In this document: positions 1 through 9,654 of the stretch, in pieces
How the letters are laid out: each line of letters begins with the position of its first letter
Position numbering within the stretch: position 1 is the first letter of the stretch
Notes under the pieces: generated by a model
The model's input: the letters and a program-made list of their open reading frames with translations, nothing else
Told to the model about the DNA's origin: nothing
The model's database searches: none
Assembly: GCA_023399455.1 (NCBI GenBank)
Contig: JAEWPN010000188.1
Location: 1 to 20,589, forward strand
DNA from: Bacillota bacterium
GTDB taxonomy: Bacteria > Bacillota > Clostridia > Lachnospirales > Lachnospiraceae
DNA length: 20,589 bases
Direction: 5' to 3'
Program-made: the position numbers and the translations under genes

Positions 1-1
1 C

Positions 2-433
2 CTGAAACAAAAAGTGGATGAGCTTGAGGACAAGGTAAGACGCCAAATGGCGGAATTCGACAATTTCAGAAAGCGGACGGATAAGGAAAAGACGATGATG
101 TTCGAGACCGGAGCCAGAAGCATTATAGAGAAGATACTTCCGGTGGTGGATAACTTCGAAAGAGGTCTTTCGACCATTCCCGAGGAAGAGAAAGGAAGCG
201 GCTTCGCGGAAGGAATGCAGATGATTTACAAGCAGCTCATGACAGAACTCGACAGCTTGGGAGTAAAACCCATAGAAGCGATAGGCCAGGAATTCAATCC
301 GGATTATCACAATGCGGTAATGCAGGTGGAGAGCGAGGAATATGAATCAGGAATCATCGCGCAGGAGCTATTAAAAGGCTATATGTACAGAGATACGGTA
401 GTAAGACACAGCATGGTAGCTGTTGTAAGCTGA
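2..433 (+). CDS. grpE: GrpE nucleotide exchange factor (5' end outside window)
   Basis: GrpE is the cytoplasmic co-chaperone that drives ADP release from DnaK. The reading frame is open to the left edge, so the true start and the N-terminal part of the coiled coil are missing; about 143 residues are visible against roughly 190-220 for the family. Seen: a charged helical stretch (DELEDKVRRQMAEFDNFRKR), then the C-terminal beta domain with GVKPIEAIGQEFNPDYHNAV and YRDTVVRHSMV, which are GrpE hallmarks. It lies 64 bp upstream of dnaK in the same direction, as in the usual hrcA-grpE-dnaK-dnaJ heat-shock operon. An internal GTG at 14 could be mistaken for a start, but codons upstream of it continue the coiled coil. 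The operon promoter and any CIRCE operator would lie left of the window. Confidence 0.95.
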   Translation: MKQKVDELEDKVRRQMAEFDNFRKRTDKEKTMMFETGARSIIEKILPVVDNFERGLSTIPEEEKGSGFAEGMQMIYKQLMTELDSLGVKPIEAIGQEFNPDYHNAVMQVESEEYESGIIAQELLKGYMYRDTVVRHSMVAVVS

Positions 434-485
434 TCGACAGACAGCGAATAAATTAGCGAGCAAATCAATTGAACAATATATTTAG

Positions 486-2351
<1,866 letters not shown>

Positions 2352-2391
2352 ATATAAAATAAGCGATATGGAGGAGCGACCTCCGGATAAA

Positions 2392-2443
2392 ATATGAAGT
2401 TCTCCTTATAAGAGGGAATCCTCTGATAAGAGGAACTTCATAT
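2392..2443 (+). promoter_or_regulatory. Long hairpin after dnaK
   Basis: Two 24-nt arms (2392-2415 and 2420-2443) are complementary at 21 of 24 positions around the 4-nt loop gaat. A smaller GGAGG/CCTCC dyad lies just before it at 2370-2384. No T-run follows the right arm, so it is not a textbook Rho-independent terminator. It may partly terminate, or may be an mRNA processing or stabilising element that lets dnaK and dnaJ be expressed at different levels. The pairing is seen; the role is inferred. Confidence 0.55.
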
Positions 2444-2479
2444 CTTGCTTAAAAATTTAATATTTTAAAGGCTATATAT

Positions 2480-2529
2480 TTGATGCAATAAAGATGAAAT
2501 TGTTATATACTTAGAACGATATGTCTAAG
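2480..2529 (+). promoter_or_regulatory. Candidate promoter plus dyad upstream of dnaJ
   Basis: TTGATG at 2480-2485, a 17-nt spacer and TTATAT at 2503-2508 resemble a sigma-A promoter. A perfect 6-bp dyad, CTTAGA (2510-2515) and TCTAAG (2524-2529), sits where transcription would start and could be an operator. A further ACTTAT/ATAAGT dyad lies at 2537-2559. The region is AT-rich, so chance matches are likely. It suggests that dnaJ may have a second promoter besides read-through from dnaK. Confidence 0.35.
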
Positions 2530-2590
2530 AAAGTTAACTTATTCATATTTTTTATAAGTAAATCTTTAAGGCGATAAAGAGGAGTTAGTT

Positions 2591-3748
2591 ATGGCAGAGC
2601 AAAAACGAGACTACTACGAAGTTCTCGGAGTAGATAAAAATGCAGATGAAGCTGCGGTAAAAAAAGCATATCGAGTTCTGGCTAAGAAGTATCACCCCGA
2701 TATGAATCCAGGTGATAAAGAGGCAGAAAAGAAGTTTAAAGAGGCTTCGGAGGCATATGCCGTACTTAGCGACCCGGAGAAGAAACGTCAATACGACCAA
2801 TATGGTCATGCGGCATTTGAAGGCGGCGCAGGCGGCTTTGGCGGATTTGATTTTAACAGTGCTGATTTCGGAGATATTTTCGGAGATATTTTCGGAGATT
2901 TCTTCGGCGGCGGTCGTCGGGGTAGAGCGAACAGCGGACCGATGAAGGGCGCGAACATACGAACCAGCGTACGCATCACCTTTGAAGAAGCCGTATTTGG
3001 CGTGGAAAAGGAAGTGGAGCTTACGCTCAAGGATGAATGTACCACCTGCCACGGCAGCGGTGCAAAACCGGGAACCAGCCCGGAGACTTGCCCCAAGTGC
3101 GGCGGTAAGGGTCAAGTGGTATTTACCCAGCAATCTTTCTTCGGAACGGTAAGAAACGTGCAGACCTGTCCGGATTGTAACGGAACCGGCAAGGTGGTTA
3201 AAGAGAAATGTGCCGATTGTCATGGAAGCGGTTATATTGCCAACAGAAAGAAGATCAAGATATCTATTCCTGCCGGTATCGATAATGGTCAGAGTGTGCG
3301 TATCAGGGATAAAGGCGAGCCGGGAACCAATGGCGGACCGAGAGGAGATCTTCTCGCCGAGGTTGTAGTTGGAAGACATCCCATATTCCAGCGTCAGGAG
3401 TACAACATATATTCTACTGTGCCGATGTCATTTCCGGTCGCAGCGATAGGCGGCGAAATTGTCATCGATACGGTGGACGGCAAGGTCATCTATGATGTGA
3501 AGGCCGGAACCCAGACAGATACGAAGGTTCGTTTGAAAGGGAAAGGAGTACCGTCACTTCGTAACAAGGAAGTTCGGGGAGACCACTATGTAACCTTGGT
3601 AGTCCAGGTGCCCGATAAGCTTTCTAACGAGGCGAAGGAGCTGCTGAAGCAGTTCGATGCGGAAACCGGAAATACTCTCCGTTCGACTCAGAATAACAGT
3701 CCTGAGCCGGAAGAAGTAAAGGATAAGAAAAAGAAGTTCTGGAAATAA
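2591..3748 (+). CDS. dnaJ: Chaperone protein DnaJ (Hsp40)
   Basis: Cytoplasmic J-domain co-chaperone that delivers clients to DnaK and stimulates its ATPase. At 385 residues it is full length. Seen: J domain with the invariant HPD at 35-37, Gly/Phe linker at about 76-112, zinc-binding domain with four CxxCxGxG repeats (Cys 150/153, 167/170, 193/196, 207/210), and the C-terminal substrate-binding domain. The linker contains an in-frame 12-bp tandem repeat encoding [12 protein letters not shown] at 2867-2902. The ATG follows AAGAGGAG at 2577-2584. It lies 239 bp downstream of dnaK, an unusually long gap holding a hairpin and a possible extra promoter. It ends at a strong bidirectional terminator. 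Confidence 0.99.
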   Translation: MAEQKRDYYEVLGVDKNADEAAVKKAYRVLAKKYHPDMNPGDKEAEKKFKEASEAYAVLSDPEKKRQYDQYGHAAFEGGAGGFGGFDFNSADFGDIFGDIFGDFFGGGRRGRANSGPMKGANIRTSVRITFEEAVFGVEKEVELTLKDECTTCHGSGAKPGTSPETCPKCGGKGQVVFTQQSFFGTVRNVQTCPDCNGTGKVVKEKCADCHGSGYIANRKKIKISIPAGIDNGQSVRIRDKGEPGTNGGPRGDLLAEVVVGRHPIFQRQEYNIYSTVPMSFPVAAIGGEIVIDTVDGKVIYDVKAGTQTDTKVRLKGKGVPSLRNKEVRGDHYVTLVVQVPDKLSNEAKELLKQFDAETGNTLRSTQNNSPEPEEVKDKKKKFWK

Positions 3749-3766
3749 ATTTATGGTTATTAAAAG

Positions 3767-3807
3767 CCGGGCGGATGTATGAGTCAATCATCATCCGCCC
3801 GGTTCTT
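3767..3807. terminator. Bidirectional terminator between dnaJ and the DUF3048 gene
   Basis: A perfect 11-bp stem, CCGGGCGGATG (3767-3777) and CATCCGCCCGG (3792-3802), has an inner ATGA/TCAT helix in its loop. TTCTT follows on the plus strand; on the minus strand the stem is followed by TTTTAAT. It lies between two convergent genes and should stop transcription from both sides. Confidence 0.85.
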
Positions 3808-3837
3808 CAATCAGAAGCACTCCGCCTTTGAAAAGTC

Positions 3838-5013
3838 TTATTCATATTCTACAAATTCCCCATATTCCTGCCAAATATTACAGATCCAGGTTTTTCCCTG
3901 ATTGAAGACAATCTCATTGTCATCCTTATCATAGAACTTGGCGGGGGTATTATCGCCGTCATAGCGTTTCCAGGTTCCCTCGATGACTTTTCCGTTTGTG
4001 AAAATAAGTGCATCGCCTTCTCCGTGCACTCCGAAAGCAAGATAATCCTTCTCATCCCGTACCTCGCCGTGACAATATTGAAGTACTACGTTGGATACGG
4101 CGAGCTGCTCTTTATTGTATTCGTCAATTTGCTCCTTATCATCCTGAAAACGGTAGTAGAGCTTATCCGAAGCATTGTATTTAAAATACGGATTGTATGC
4201 GCCGTAGCCGCCGGCATTGTTTTCCTTTCCGCCGGGATAGATGAGAGTTACATCTTCATTTTCGGCGTATTCAGCGAGATTATCATCAGCAATAAAAGTA
4301 AATTGAGGAACATAATTTTCGTCGTACTGAGTCTCGTATTCATGGCGTTCTATGGCTTTATTTAAACCGTCTATGAACAGATAGCCGGTAAACTCGGTGG
4401 CATAGCCGGGTCTGCTGATTCTTCCGAATGCCTCATCGGAGGGATTGTGAATGCCCTCTACCGCAGCACTTATATTTTGTACCGTATCTCTGCCTATGAG
4501 CTCCTCCACATAGGGTCTCGCAAGGCCCCAGTTGCAGTAAATCGCTTCATACCCCATAGCAACATAGATGTAATAATCGCGGCTGCTGCGAATAGGGCCG
4601 ATATGATCCAGCTCATCGTAATCTTCAAAGATAGCCATCAATCTGGTGATACGTCCTTCTACGGGTGCCTCATAGATGATACTCGCCTTCGAAAGGCCGT
4701 ATTGAGGCATTGCCTGGGCGTTGTTAGGTATCATGACAGCCAGTGGACGTCTGGTAGCAATCTCCTCATCGACCCATTGTCCGGTGAGATAACTTTGCAT
4801 TTCGCCGTTTACCACTTTTCTTTCTTCGATAACAGGAAGTCCTTCTTCCTCAGGTGCAACATCCTCCGATTCCGTCACAGCTTCCGGTTCTGCCGGAGCT
4901 TCGTTCACTTCGCCCAAGGGTAATTCATCCGCCTCATTTTTACCGCAAGCCGTAAAAAAAAGAGGAATACATAAAAAAAGAGAATAAAATAAATATTTGT
5001 GATTTTTCTTCAT
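3838..5013 (-). CDS. DUF3048 (YerB-like) lipoprotein
   Basis: A 391-residue predicted membrane-anchored lipoprotein. The N terminus is a lipoprotein signal peptide: positive MKKNHK, hydrophobic LFYSLFLCIPLFF, lipobox FTAC with the lipidated cysteine at residue 23. An acidic, Glu- and Pro-rich spacer follows (about 24-65). The DUF3048 N-terminal domain is recognisable from RPLAVMIPNNAQAMPQYGLS and from RITRLMAIFEDY with GPIRSSRDYY; the C-terminal DUF3048 part runs to the end (HGEGDALIFTNGKVIEGTW, then NEIVFNQGKTWI). The biochemical function of the family is not established; extracellular, wall-facing localisation follows from the lipobox. The start follows AAAGGA at 5023-5028. It is a single-gene unit on the strand opposite its neighbours, with its own promoter and terminator. 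Confidence 0.9.
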   Translation of the reverse strand: MKKNHKYLFYSLFLCIPLFFTACGKNEADELPLGEVNEAPAEPEAVTESEDVAPEEEGLPVIEERKVVNGEMQSYLTGQWVDEEIATRRPLAVMIPNNAQAMPQYGLSKASIIYEAPVEGRITRLMAIFEDYDELDHIGPIRSSRDYYIYVAMGYEAIYCNWGLARPYVEELIGRDTVQNISAAVEGIHNPSDEAFGRISRPGYATEFTGYLFIDGLNKAIERHEYETQYDENYVPQFTFIADDNLAEYAENEDVTLIYPGGKENNAGGYGAYNPYFKYNASDKLYYRFQDDKEQIDEYNKEQLAVSNVVLQYCHGEVRDEKDYLAFGVHGEGDALIFTNGKVIEGTWKRYDGDNTPAKFYDKDDNEIVFNQGKTWICNIWQEYGEFVEYE

Positions 5014-5036
5014 TTGAACGATTCCTTTGAATTTTT

Positions 5037-5066
5037 ATTATAATATGTAGATATTAAATTACACAA
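5037..5066 (-). promoter_or_regulatory. Promoter of the DUF3048 lipoprotein gene
   Basis: Read on the minus strand: TTGTGT (5066-5061), an 18-nt spacer and a perfect TATAAT (5042-5037). It lies just upstream of the AAAGGA ribosome binding site and the ATG at 5013, implying a short untranslated leader. Confidence 0.6.
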
Positions 5067-5140
5067 CTATTATATAATATCGTAATGATGCTTGTCTATT
5101 GCTGAAACACTTAGTTTTTTGTAAATTATTGTCAGCTGTT

Positions 5141-5169
5141 TTGAGCAGGAGCAATTCATGCCTTTATAA
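5141..5169 (+). promoter_or_regulatory. Candidate promoter for the prmA operon
   Basis: TTGAGC at 5141-5146, a 17-nt spacer and TTATAA at 5164-5169. It would start a transcript with an untranslated leader of about 170 nt before the preferred prmA ATG. The 5014-5344 gap otherwise holds the divergent DUF3048 promoter and a GC-richer stretch (about 5195-5345) with a short reading frame. I recognise no riboswitch or T-box motif there. Confidence 0.4.
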
Positions 5170-5232
5170 AAATCAGAAAAAGTGTTATGATAGCTTAGTC
5201 CGGCACAGGCAGTTCTCGGACACACCCTGGAA

Positions 5233-5340
5233 ATGCGGGAAAAGCGGCTGTTGCGGCGGATAATGGATTGTGTTAGCAATGCTACAATGCAGCAATTCTA
5301 TAACATAGTATGGAAAAAGATTGCGGAAAGGCATGGATGA
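5233..5340 (+). CDS. Possible small ORF (35 aa) just upstream of prmA
   Basis: ATG at 5233 opens a 35-codon frame, MREKRLLRRIMDC... ending ...WKKIAERHG, with its TGA at 5338-5340, five bases before the preferred prmA ATG. The peptide is basic and could be helical. The frame is open back to 5194 (LSPAQAVLGHTLE precedes the Met), but no start codon or good ribosome binding site exists there, and only CTGGAA precedes the ATG. It could be a leader ORF coupled to prmA, a remnant of a lost gene, or chance. I do not recognise the product. Confidence 0.22.
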   Translation: MREKRLLRRIMDCVSNATMQQFYNIVWKKIAERHG

Positions 5341-5344
5341 TAAT

Positions 5345-6328
5345 ATGAGATGGACGAAATTCAGAATTAAAACATTGGCGGAAGCAGAAGATATCATTAT
5401 AAGTGCTTTGTATGATATTGGATTAGAGGGTGCGCAGATAGAGGATAAGGTACCGCTTACGGCGGCGGAGAAGGAGCAGATGTTCGTGGATATTCCTCCG
5501 GAGTCGCAAGAAGACGACGGAGTGGCATATCTAAGCTTTTTTGTGGAGGAAAATGAAGACGGAACTTTAAAGGTAAACGGAGAGAATACGACGGCGGAGG
5601 AGATCCTTAAATCGGTGGAAAACGAGCTCGAGGATCTGCGCCTGTTTATGGAAATCGGTGAGAGCACGGTAGTAGTGGACAGAACGGAGGATATTGACTG
5701 GATCAATAACTGGAAGCAATATTTTCATCAGTTCTATATCGACGACGTGCTTGTTATACCATCGTGGGAAGAAGTAAAGGAAGAGGACAAGGATAAAATG
5801 ATTCTCCACATCGACCCCGGAACAGCGTTCGGAACAGGAATGCACGAGACCACACAGCTTTGTATCCGTCAGCTTAAGAAATATATTACCCCGGAAACGA
5901 AGCTTCTGGATGTGGGGACGGGAAGCGGTATTCTTGCCATTCTGGCGCTTATGTTCGGCGCAGGTGAGGCGGTAGGGACCGATTTAGATCCCTGCGCCAT
6001 AGAAGCTACCAGAGAAAATATAGAGGCGAACGGTATATTACCTGAAAAATTTTCCGTAATGACAGGAAATATCATTACGGAAAAAGAAGTGCAGGACAAA
6101 GTCGGATATGAGTGCTATGATATTGTGGCTGCAAATATTCTGGCCGACGTGCTCGTGCCGCTGACTCCGGTCATCGTAAATCAGCTTAAGCCGGGCGGGA
6201 TCTATATTACATCAGGGATCATAGATGATAAGGAGAAGACGGTAACGGAGGCGGTAGAGGCAGCAGGCCTTCATATTCTGGAGGTTACCTATCAGGGCGA
6301 ATGGGTGTCGGTAACCGCGCAAAAATAG
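5345..6328 (+). CDS. prmA: Ribosomal protein L11 methyltransferase PrmA
   Basis: Cytoplasmic SAM-dependent enzyme that trimethylates ribosomal protein L11. The product is 327 residues from the start chosen here. Seen: N-terminal L11-recognition domain (MRWTKFRIKTLAEAEDIII), linker, the family signature DPGTAFGTGMHETTQLC at about 158-174, SAM motif LLDVGTGSGILAI at 187-199 with acidic GTDLDP at 211-216, and the catalytic-region motif AANILADVL. A TTG at 5321 and an ATG at 5333 are in frame upstream, but PrmA proteins usually begin about here, and GGAAAGG (5325-5331) is spaced 13 from this ATG and only one from 5333. The same 13-mer precedes rsmE with near-identical spacing. The gene opens a run of translation-related genes; rsmE follows after 26 bp. 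Confidence 0.95.
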   Translation: MRWTKFRIKTLAEAEDIIISALYDIGLEGAQIEDKVPLTAAEKEQMFVDIPPESQEDDGVAYLSFFVEENEDGTLKVNGENTTAEEILKSVENELEDLRLFMEIGESTVVVDRTEDIDWINNWKQYFHQFYIDDVLVIPSWEEVKEEDKDKMILHIDPGTAFGTGMHETTQLCIRQLKKYITPETKLLDVGTGSGILAILALMFGAGEAVGTDLDPCAIEATRENIEANGILPEKFSVMTGNIITEKEVQDKVGYECYDIVAANILADVLVPLTPVIVNQLKPGGIYITSGIIDDKEKTVTEAVEAAGLHILEVTYQGEWVSVTAQK

Positions 6329-6354
6329 ATAAACCGGAAAGGCATGGTTTTCAT

Positions 6355-7095
6355 ATGTATAGTTTTTTTGTAAACCCTTCCCAAATACAAGGGAATACGA
6401 TATATATAACAGGAAGCGACGTGAAGCATATTAAAAACGTCCTGCGCATGAAGGTGGGAGAAGAGCTTTCGGTGCGAAACGGCGTGGATGAAAAAGAATA
6501 TCGCTGCGCAGTTGAGGCGCTGGAGGAAGAACAGATCGTGTGCAGTCTTCGCTTCGTGAAAGAGGAAGGTGTGGAGCTTTCTTCTAAGGTATACCTTTTT
6601 CAGGGACTTCCCAAAGCAGATAAAATGGAGCTCATTGTACAAAAGGCGGTAGAGCTTGGCGTCTGGGAAGTGATTCCCGTATCCGCCAAACGTGCGGTGG
6701 TGAAGCTGGATGAAAAGAAAGCGAAAGTAAAAAGAGAACGCTGGCAGACAATTGCTGAGTCGGCGGCAAAGCAGAGCAAAAGGAGTATCGTCCCTCAGGT
6801 TAAAGAGGTCATGACGATGAAGGAGGCCATACGGTATGCTGCGGGTATGGAGATACGCCTCATACCTTATGAACTGGCGGAAGGGATGCAAAAAACCAAG
6901 GACATCATTTCTGCGCTTAAAAAGGAACAGTCCATAGCCATATTTATCGGACCCGAAGGCGGATTTGAGGAAAGTGAGATAAAGGAAGCGACAGAAAGCG
7001 GGATAGTGCCTGTTACCATGGGAAAGCGCATCCTTCGGACAGAGACCGCAGGGCTTACCATGCTTGCGTGGATAATGTACCAATTGGAGGAATAG
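6355..7095 (+). CDS. rsmE: 16S rRNA (uracil-1498-N3)-methyltransferase RsmE
   Basis: SPOUT-class, SAM-dependent enzyme that methylates N3 of U1498 in 16S rRNA. The product is 246 residues, normal for the family. Seen: N-terminal PUA-like domain starting MYSFFVNPSQI, VKHIKNVLRMKVGEEL, the central motif LPKADKMELIVQKAVELGV, and the C-terminal knot motifs FIGPEGGFEESEI and LGKRILRTETAGLTML (here MGKRIL). A longer frame opens at ATG 6301 inside prmA, but its extra 18 residues are unlike RsmE, and the ATG at 6355 matches the usual N terminus, with GGAAAGG at 6336-6342 upstream. It follows prmA closely, a very common pairing in Firmicutes. Confidence 0.97.
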   Translation: MYSFFVNPSQIQGNTIYITGSDVKHIKNVLRMKVGEELSVRNGVDEKEYRCAVEALEEEQIVCSLRFVKEEGVELSSKVYLFQGLPKADKMELIVQKAVELGVWEVIPVSAKRAVVKLDEKKAKVKRERWQTIAESAAKQSKRSIVPQVKEVMTMKEAIRYAAGMEIRLIPYELAEGMQKTKDIISALKKEQSIAIFIGPEGGFEESEIKEATESGIVPVTMGKRILRTETAGLTMLAWIMYQLEE

Positions 7096-7173
7096 GCATA
7101 TAGTATAAGTATAAAGTCGAATTTATAGGCTTTAGCATATAATAGAATAGTACGTGAGGAGATAGCAGACATT

Positions 7174-8328
7174 ATGGAAGTATATTTAGATAATTCGGCT
7201 ACGACAAGATGCTTTGACGATGTGGCGGCCTTGATGACGCAAGTGATGTGCAGGGACTATGGGAATCCGTCCAGCCTGCATTTAAAGGGAGTACAGGCGG
7301 AAACTTACATCCGGTATGCCAAAGAAACCATTGCGAAAGCCTTGAAGGTGAATGAAAAGGAAATCTACTTTACCTCGGGAGGAACGGAATCCGACAACAT
7401 TGCCCTTATTGGAAGTGCTCTTGCTAACCATAGGGCGGGCAGACGCTTGATAACCACGGAGGTAGAGCACCCCGGAATTATGCAGGCGATGAAGCATTTG
7501 GAAGAACAGGGCTTTCACGTGACTTATCTGCCGGTGGATAAAAATGGAATTATAAGCTTGGAGGATTTGCGCAGAGCGATGACGAAAGATACGATACTCG
7601 TATCTATCATGCATACGAATAATGAGATTGGTGCATTACAGCCGATAGAGGAGGCGGGCGCTCTCATTAAAAAAGTAAATCCGGGTGCGCTGTTTCATGT
7701 AGATGCAGTTCAGGGCTTCGGCAAGGAACGCATTTATCCTAAGAAGATGAATATCGATATGCTTTCCGCCAGCGGACATAAAATTCATGGTCCGAAAGGC
7801 GTAGGATTTTTATATATTCAGGAAAACGTCAAAATAAAACCGATTATTTTCGGAGGCGGACAGCAAAACGGCATTCGCTCCGGGACGGAGAACGTACCGG
7901 GAATCGCTGGCCTTGGAAAGGCCGTGGAAATGATTTATACCGACTTGGAAGCGGAAGTGAATATGCTGTATAGCCTGAAGCAGCTATTCGTAGACGGAGT
8001 TACGAAACTGGAAAATGTTACCGTGAACGGATTGACGGGAAGGGACAGTGCGCCCCATGTTGTCAGCGTATCGGTAAGAGGAATCAGAAGTGAGGTTCTT
8101 TTGCATGCATTAGAGGACAGGGGAATCTACGTATCGGCAGGAAGTGCATGTTCGGCACGCAAGCCACAGCCTTCAGCAACGCTGAAAGCCATCGGATTGG
8201 AAAAGGAATTGATGGAATCAACTTTACGTTTCAGTTTTTCGGTCTTTACAACTGCGGAGGAAATCGATTATACTTTACAAGCGATGTATGATATAATACC
8301 GATGCTTCGTAAATATACGAGGCGTTAA
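7174..8328 (+). CDS. Cysteine desulfurase (NifS/IscS family, probable NifZ-type partner of ThiI)
   Basis: PLP enzyme that removes sulfur from L-cysteine as a persulfide and passes it to acceptor proteins. The 384-residue length is normal. Seen: N terminus MEVYLDNSATT, PLP-contacting TSGGTESDN at 67-75, His99 in EVEHP, DAVQ at 177-180, PLP lysine K203 in SASGHKIHGPKGVG, GGGQQNGIRSGTENV, and catalytic Cys326 in SAGSACSARKPQPS. The ATG follows GTGAGGAG at 7154-7161. A perfect TATAAT at 7138-7143 lies upstream but without a clear -35. It precedes thiI, the arrangement of B. subtilis nifZ-thiI, where the desulfurase is dedicated to 4-thiouridine synthesis; that specific role is inferred from context. 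Confidence 0.93.
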   Translation: MEVYLDNSATTRCFDDVAALMTQVMCRDYGNPSSLHLKGVQAETYIRYAKETIAKALKVNEKEIYFTSGGTESDNIALIGSALANHRAGRRLITTEVEHPGIMQAMKHLEEQGFHVTYLPVDKNGIISLEDLRRAMTKDTILVSIMHTNNEIGALQPIEEAGALIKKVNPGALFHVDAVQGFGKERIYPKKMNIDMLSASGHKIHGPKGVGFLYIQENVKIKPIIFGGGQQNGIRSGTENVPGIAGLGKAVEMIYTDLEAEVNMLYSLKQLFVDGVTKLENVTVNGLTGRDSAPHVVSVSVRGIRSEVLLHALEDRGIYVSAGSACSARKPQPSATLKAIGLEKELMESTLRFSFSVFTTAEEIDYTLQAMYDIIPMLRKYTRR

Positions 8329-8344
8329 TCATGTGGATATAGGA

Positions 8345-8366
8345 CCCGCGGCATAATGGCCGCGGG
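8345..8366 (+). promoter_or_regulatory. GC-rich hairpin between the desulfurase gene and thiI
   Basis: A perfect 8-bp dyad, CCCGCGGC (8345-8352) and GCCGCGGG (8359-8366), has a 6-nt loop. No T-run follows, so full termination is unlikely. It may be a partial attenuator or an mRNA end-protecting element. It stands out by GC content from the AT-rich surroundings. Confidence 0.5.
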
Positions 8367-8446
8367 CAGGATATAAACTGAAAAATATAGCCCCGATCCG
8401 CAGGCGGCTACAGAAATGAATAAAGAACATTCGTGGAGGAATGCTT

Positions 8447-9625
8447 ATGTTTACAGCTTTTTTGATAAAATATGCTGAAATAGGTGTAAAAGGAAAAAAC
8501 CGCTATATTTTTGAAGACGCTCTTGTACAGCAGATAAAATATGCGGTAAAGCGGTGCGAAGGAGAGTTTAAAGTCTATCGCACGGAGGGAAGAATCTATG
8601 TAGAGGCCTTATCTGAATTCGACTTCGATGAAGTAGTGGACAACCTAAAAACGGTATTTGGAATTTCCGGCATATGCCCCGTCGTCTATGTGGAAGATGA
8701 GGGTTTTGAAAAGCTGGGCGAAGATATATTAAAATACATCGGGGAAGTATATCCTGAGAAGGATAAAACCTTTAAGGTATGCGCCAGAAGAGCGAGGAAG
8801 AACTATCCCCTGACCTCAATGGAAATCAACAGCGAAATGGGAGGGGTTATTCTGGATAACTGCCCTGAAATGCGGGTGGACGTGCATAAACCCGACATCA
8901 TGCTGCACATCGAGATCAGGGAAAAAATATATATTTATTCCGAAATTATTCCCGGTCCCGGCGGTATGCCCGTTGGTACGGGAGGAAAAGCAATGCTTCT
9001 TTTATCGGGCGGCATTGATTCTCCGGTAGCCGGTTATATGATTGCGAAGCGCGGTGTGAAAATCGATGCGGTATATTTCCATGCGCCTCCGTATACGAGC
9101 GAAAGGGCTAAGCAGAAGGTAGTGGATTTGGCAAAGCTGGTTTCCCGCTATACCGGTCCCATATATTTGCATGTTATTAATTTCACGGATATTCAGCTTT
9201 ATATTTATGAAAAATGCCCTCACGAAGAGCTTACGATTATCATGCGCCGCTACATGATGCGAATTGCAGAAAAAATCGCGCAGGAAACGGAATGTTTGGG
9301 GCTGATCACCGGCGAGAGCATCGGACAAGTCGCTTCTCAGACTTTGCAGAGCCTTGCGGCGACCAACGAAGTGTGTACGATGCCGGTATACAGGCCGCTC
9401 ATTGGATTCGACAAGATGGAAATCGTAGAAATATCGGAGAAAATCAATACTTATGAGACCTCCATACTTCCCTATGAGGATTGCTGTACGATTTTTGTGG
9501 CAAAGCATCCGGTAACAAAACCGAATCTAAATATTATAAAGAAGCATGAAGAAAATCTGGAAGAAAAAATCGACGAGCTGGTAGATACTGCGCTTAAAAA
9601 TGATGAACTGATTATTGTACGGTAG
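8447..9625 (+). CDS. thiI: tRNA 4-thiouridine synthase ThiI
   Basis: Adenylates U8 of tRNA and exchanges it for sulfur to give 4-thiouridine; in some bacteria the protein also serves thiamine thiazole synthesis. The product is 392 residues. Seen: ferredoxin-like N-terminal domain (FLIKYAEIGVKGKNR), THUMP domain to about residue 165, and a PP-loop ATPase motif SGGIDSPVAG at about 187-196. The C-terminal rhodanese domain of E. coli ThiI is absent, as in Bacillus-type proteins that take sulfur directly from a partner desulfurase. Two ATGs compete: 8441 is one base after GGAGG (8435-8439), 8447 is seven bases after, so 8447 is preferred. A strong terminator follows. Confidence 0.96.
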   Translation: MFTAFLIKYAEIGVKGKNRYIFEDALVQQIKYAVKRCEGEFKVYRTEGRIYVEALSEFDFDEVVDNLKTVFGISGICPVVYVEDEGFEKLGEDILKYIGEVYPEKDKTFKVCARRARKNYPLTSMEINSEMGGVILDNCPEMRVDVHKPDIMLHIEIREKIYIYSEIIPGPGGMPVGTGGKAMLLLSGGIDSPVAGYMIAKRGVKIDAVYFHAPPYTSERAKQKVVDLAKLVSRYTGPIYLHVINFTDIQLYIYEKCPHEELTIIMRRYMMRIAEKIAQETECLGLITGESIGQVASQTLQSLAATNEVCTMPVYRPLIGFDKMEIVEISEKINTYETSILPYEDCCTIFVAKHPVTKPNLNIIKKHEENLEEKIDELVDTALKNDELIIVR

Positions 9626-9654
9626 AAATAAAAATCGTTTCTAATTAAAATTAT

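Noticed and set aside
2867..2902. 12-bp tandem repeat as a regulatory or mobile repeat
   Set aside because: It is in frame in the dnaJ Gly/Phe linker (FGDI repeats), where such low-complexity variation is usual.
2585..3379. 264-codon minus-strand frame opposite dnaJ
   Set aside because: Fully antisense to a clear dnaJ with zinc-finger repeats; the product has repeats only because the Gly/Phe linker repeats are mirrored.
4024..4923. Plus-strand frames of 113 and 158 codons opposite the DUF3048 gene
   Set aside because: The minus-strand gene has signal peptide, lipobox, family motifs, promoter and terminator; the plus frames have none.
5070..5279. 69-codon minus-strand frame in the DUF3048-prmA gap
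   Set aside because: Starts at TTG with no ribosome binding site, covers promoter sequences and resembles nothing I know.
6292..7083. 263-codon minus-strand frame opposite rsmE
   Set aside because: The plus frame is a clear RsmE with the SPOUT motifs; the minus product is Phe-, His- and Leu-rich with no known domain.
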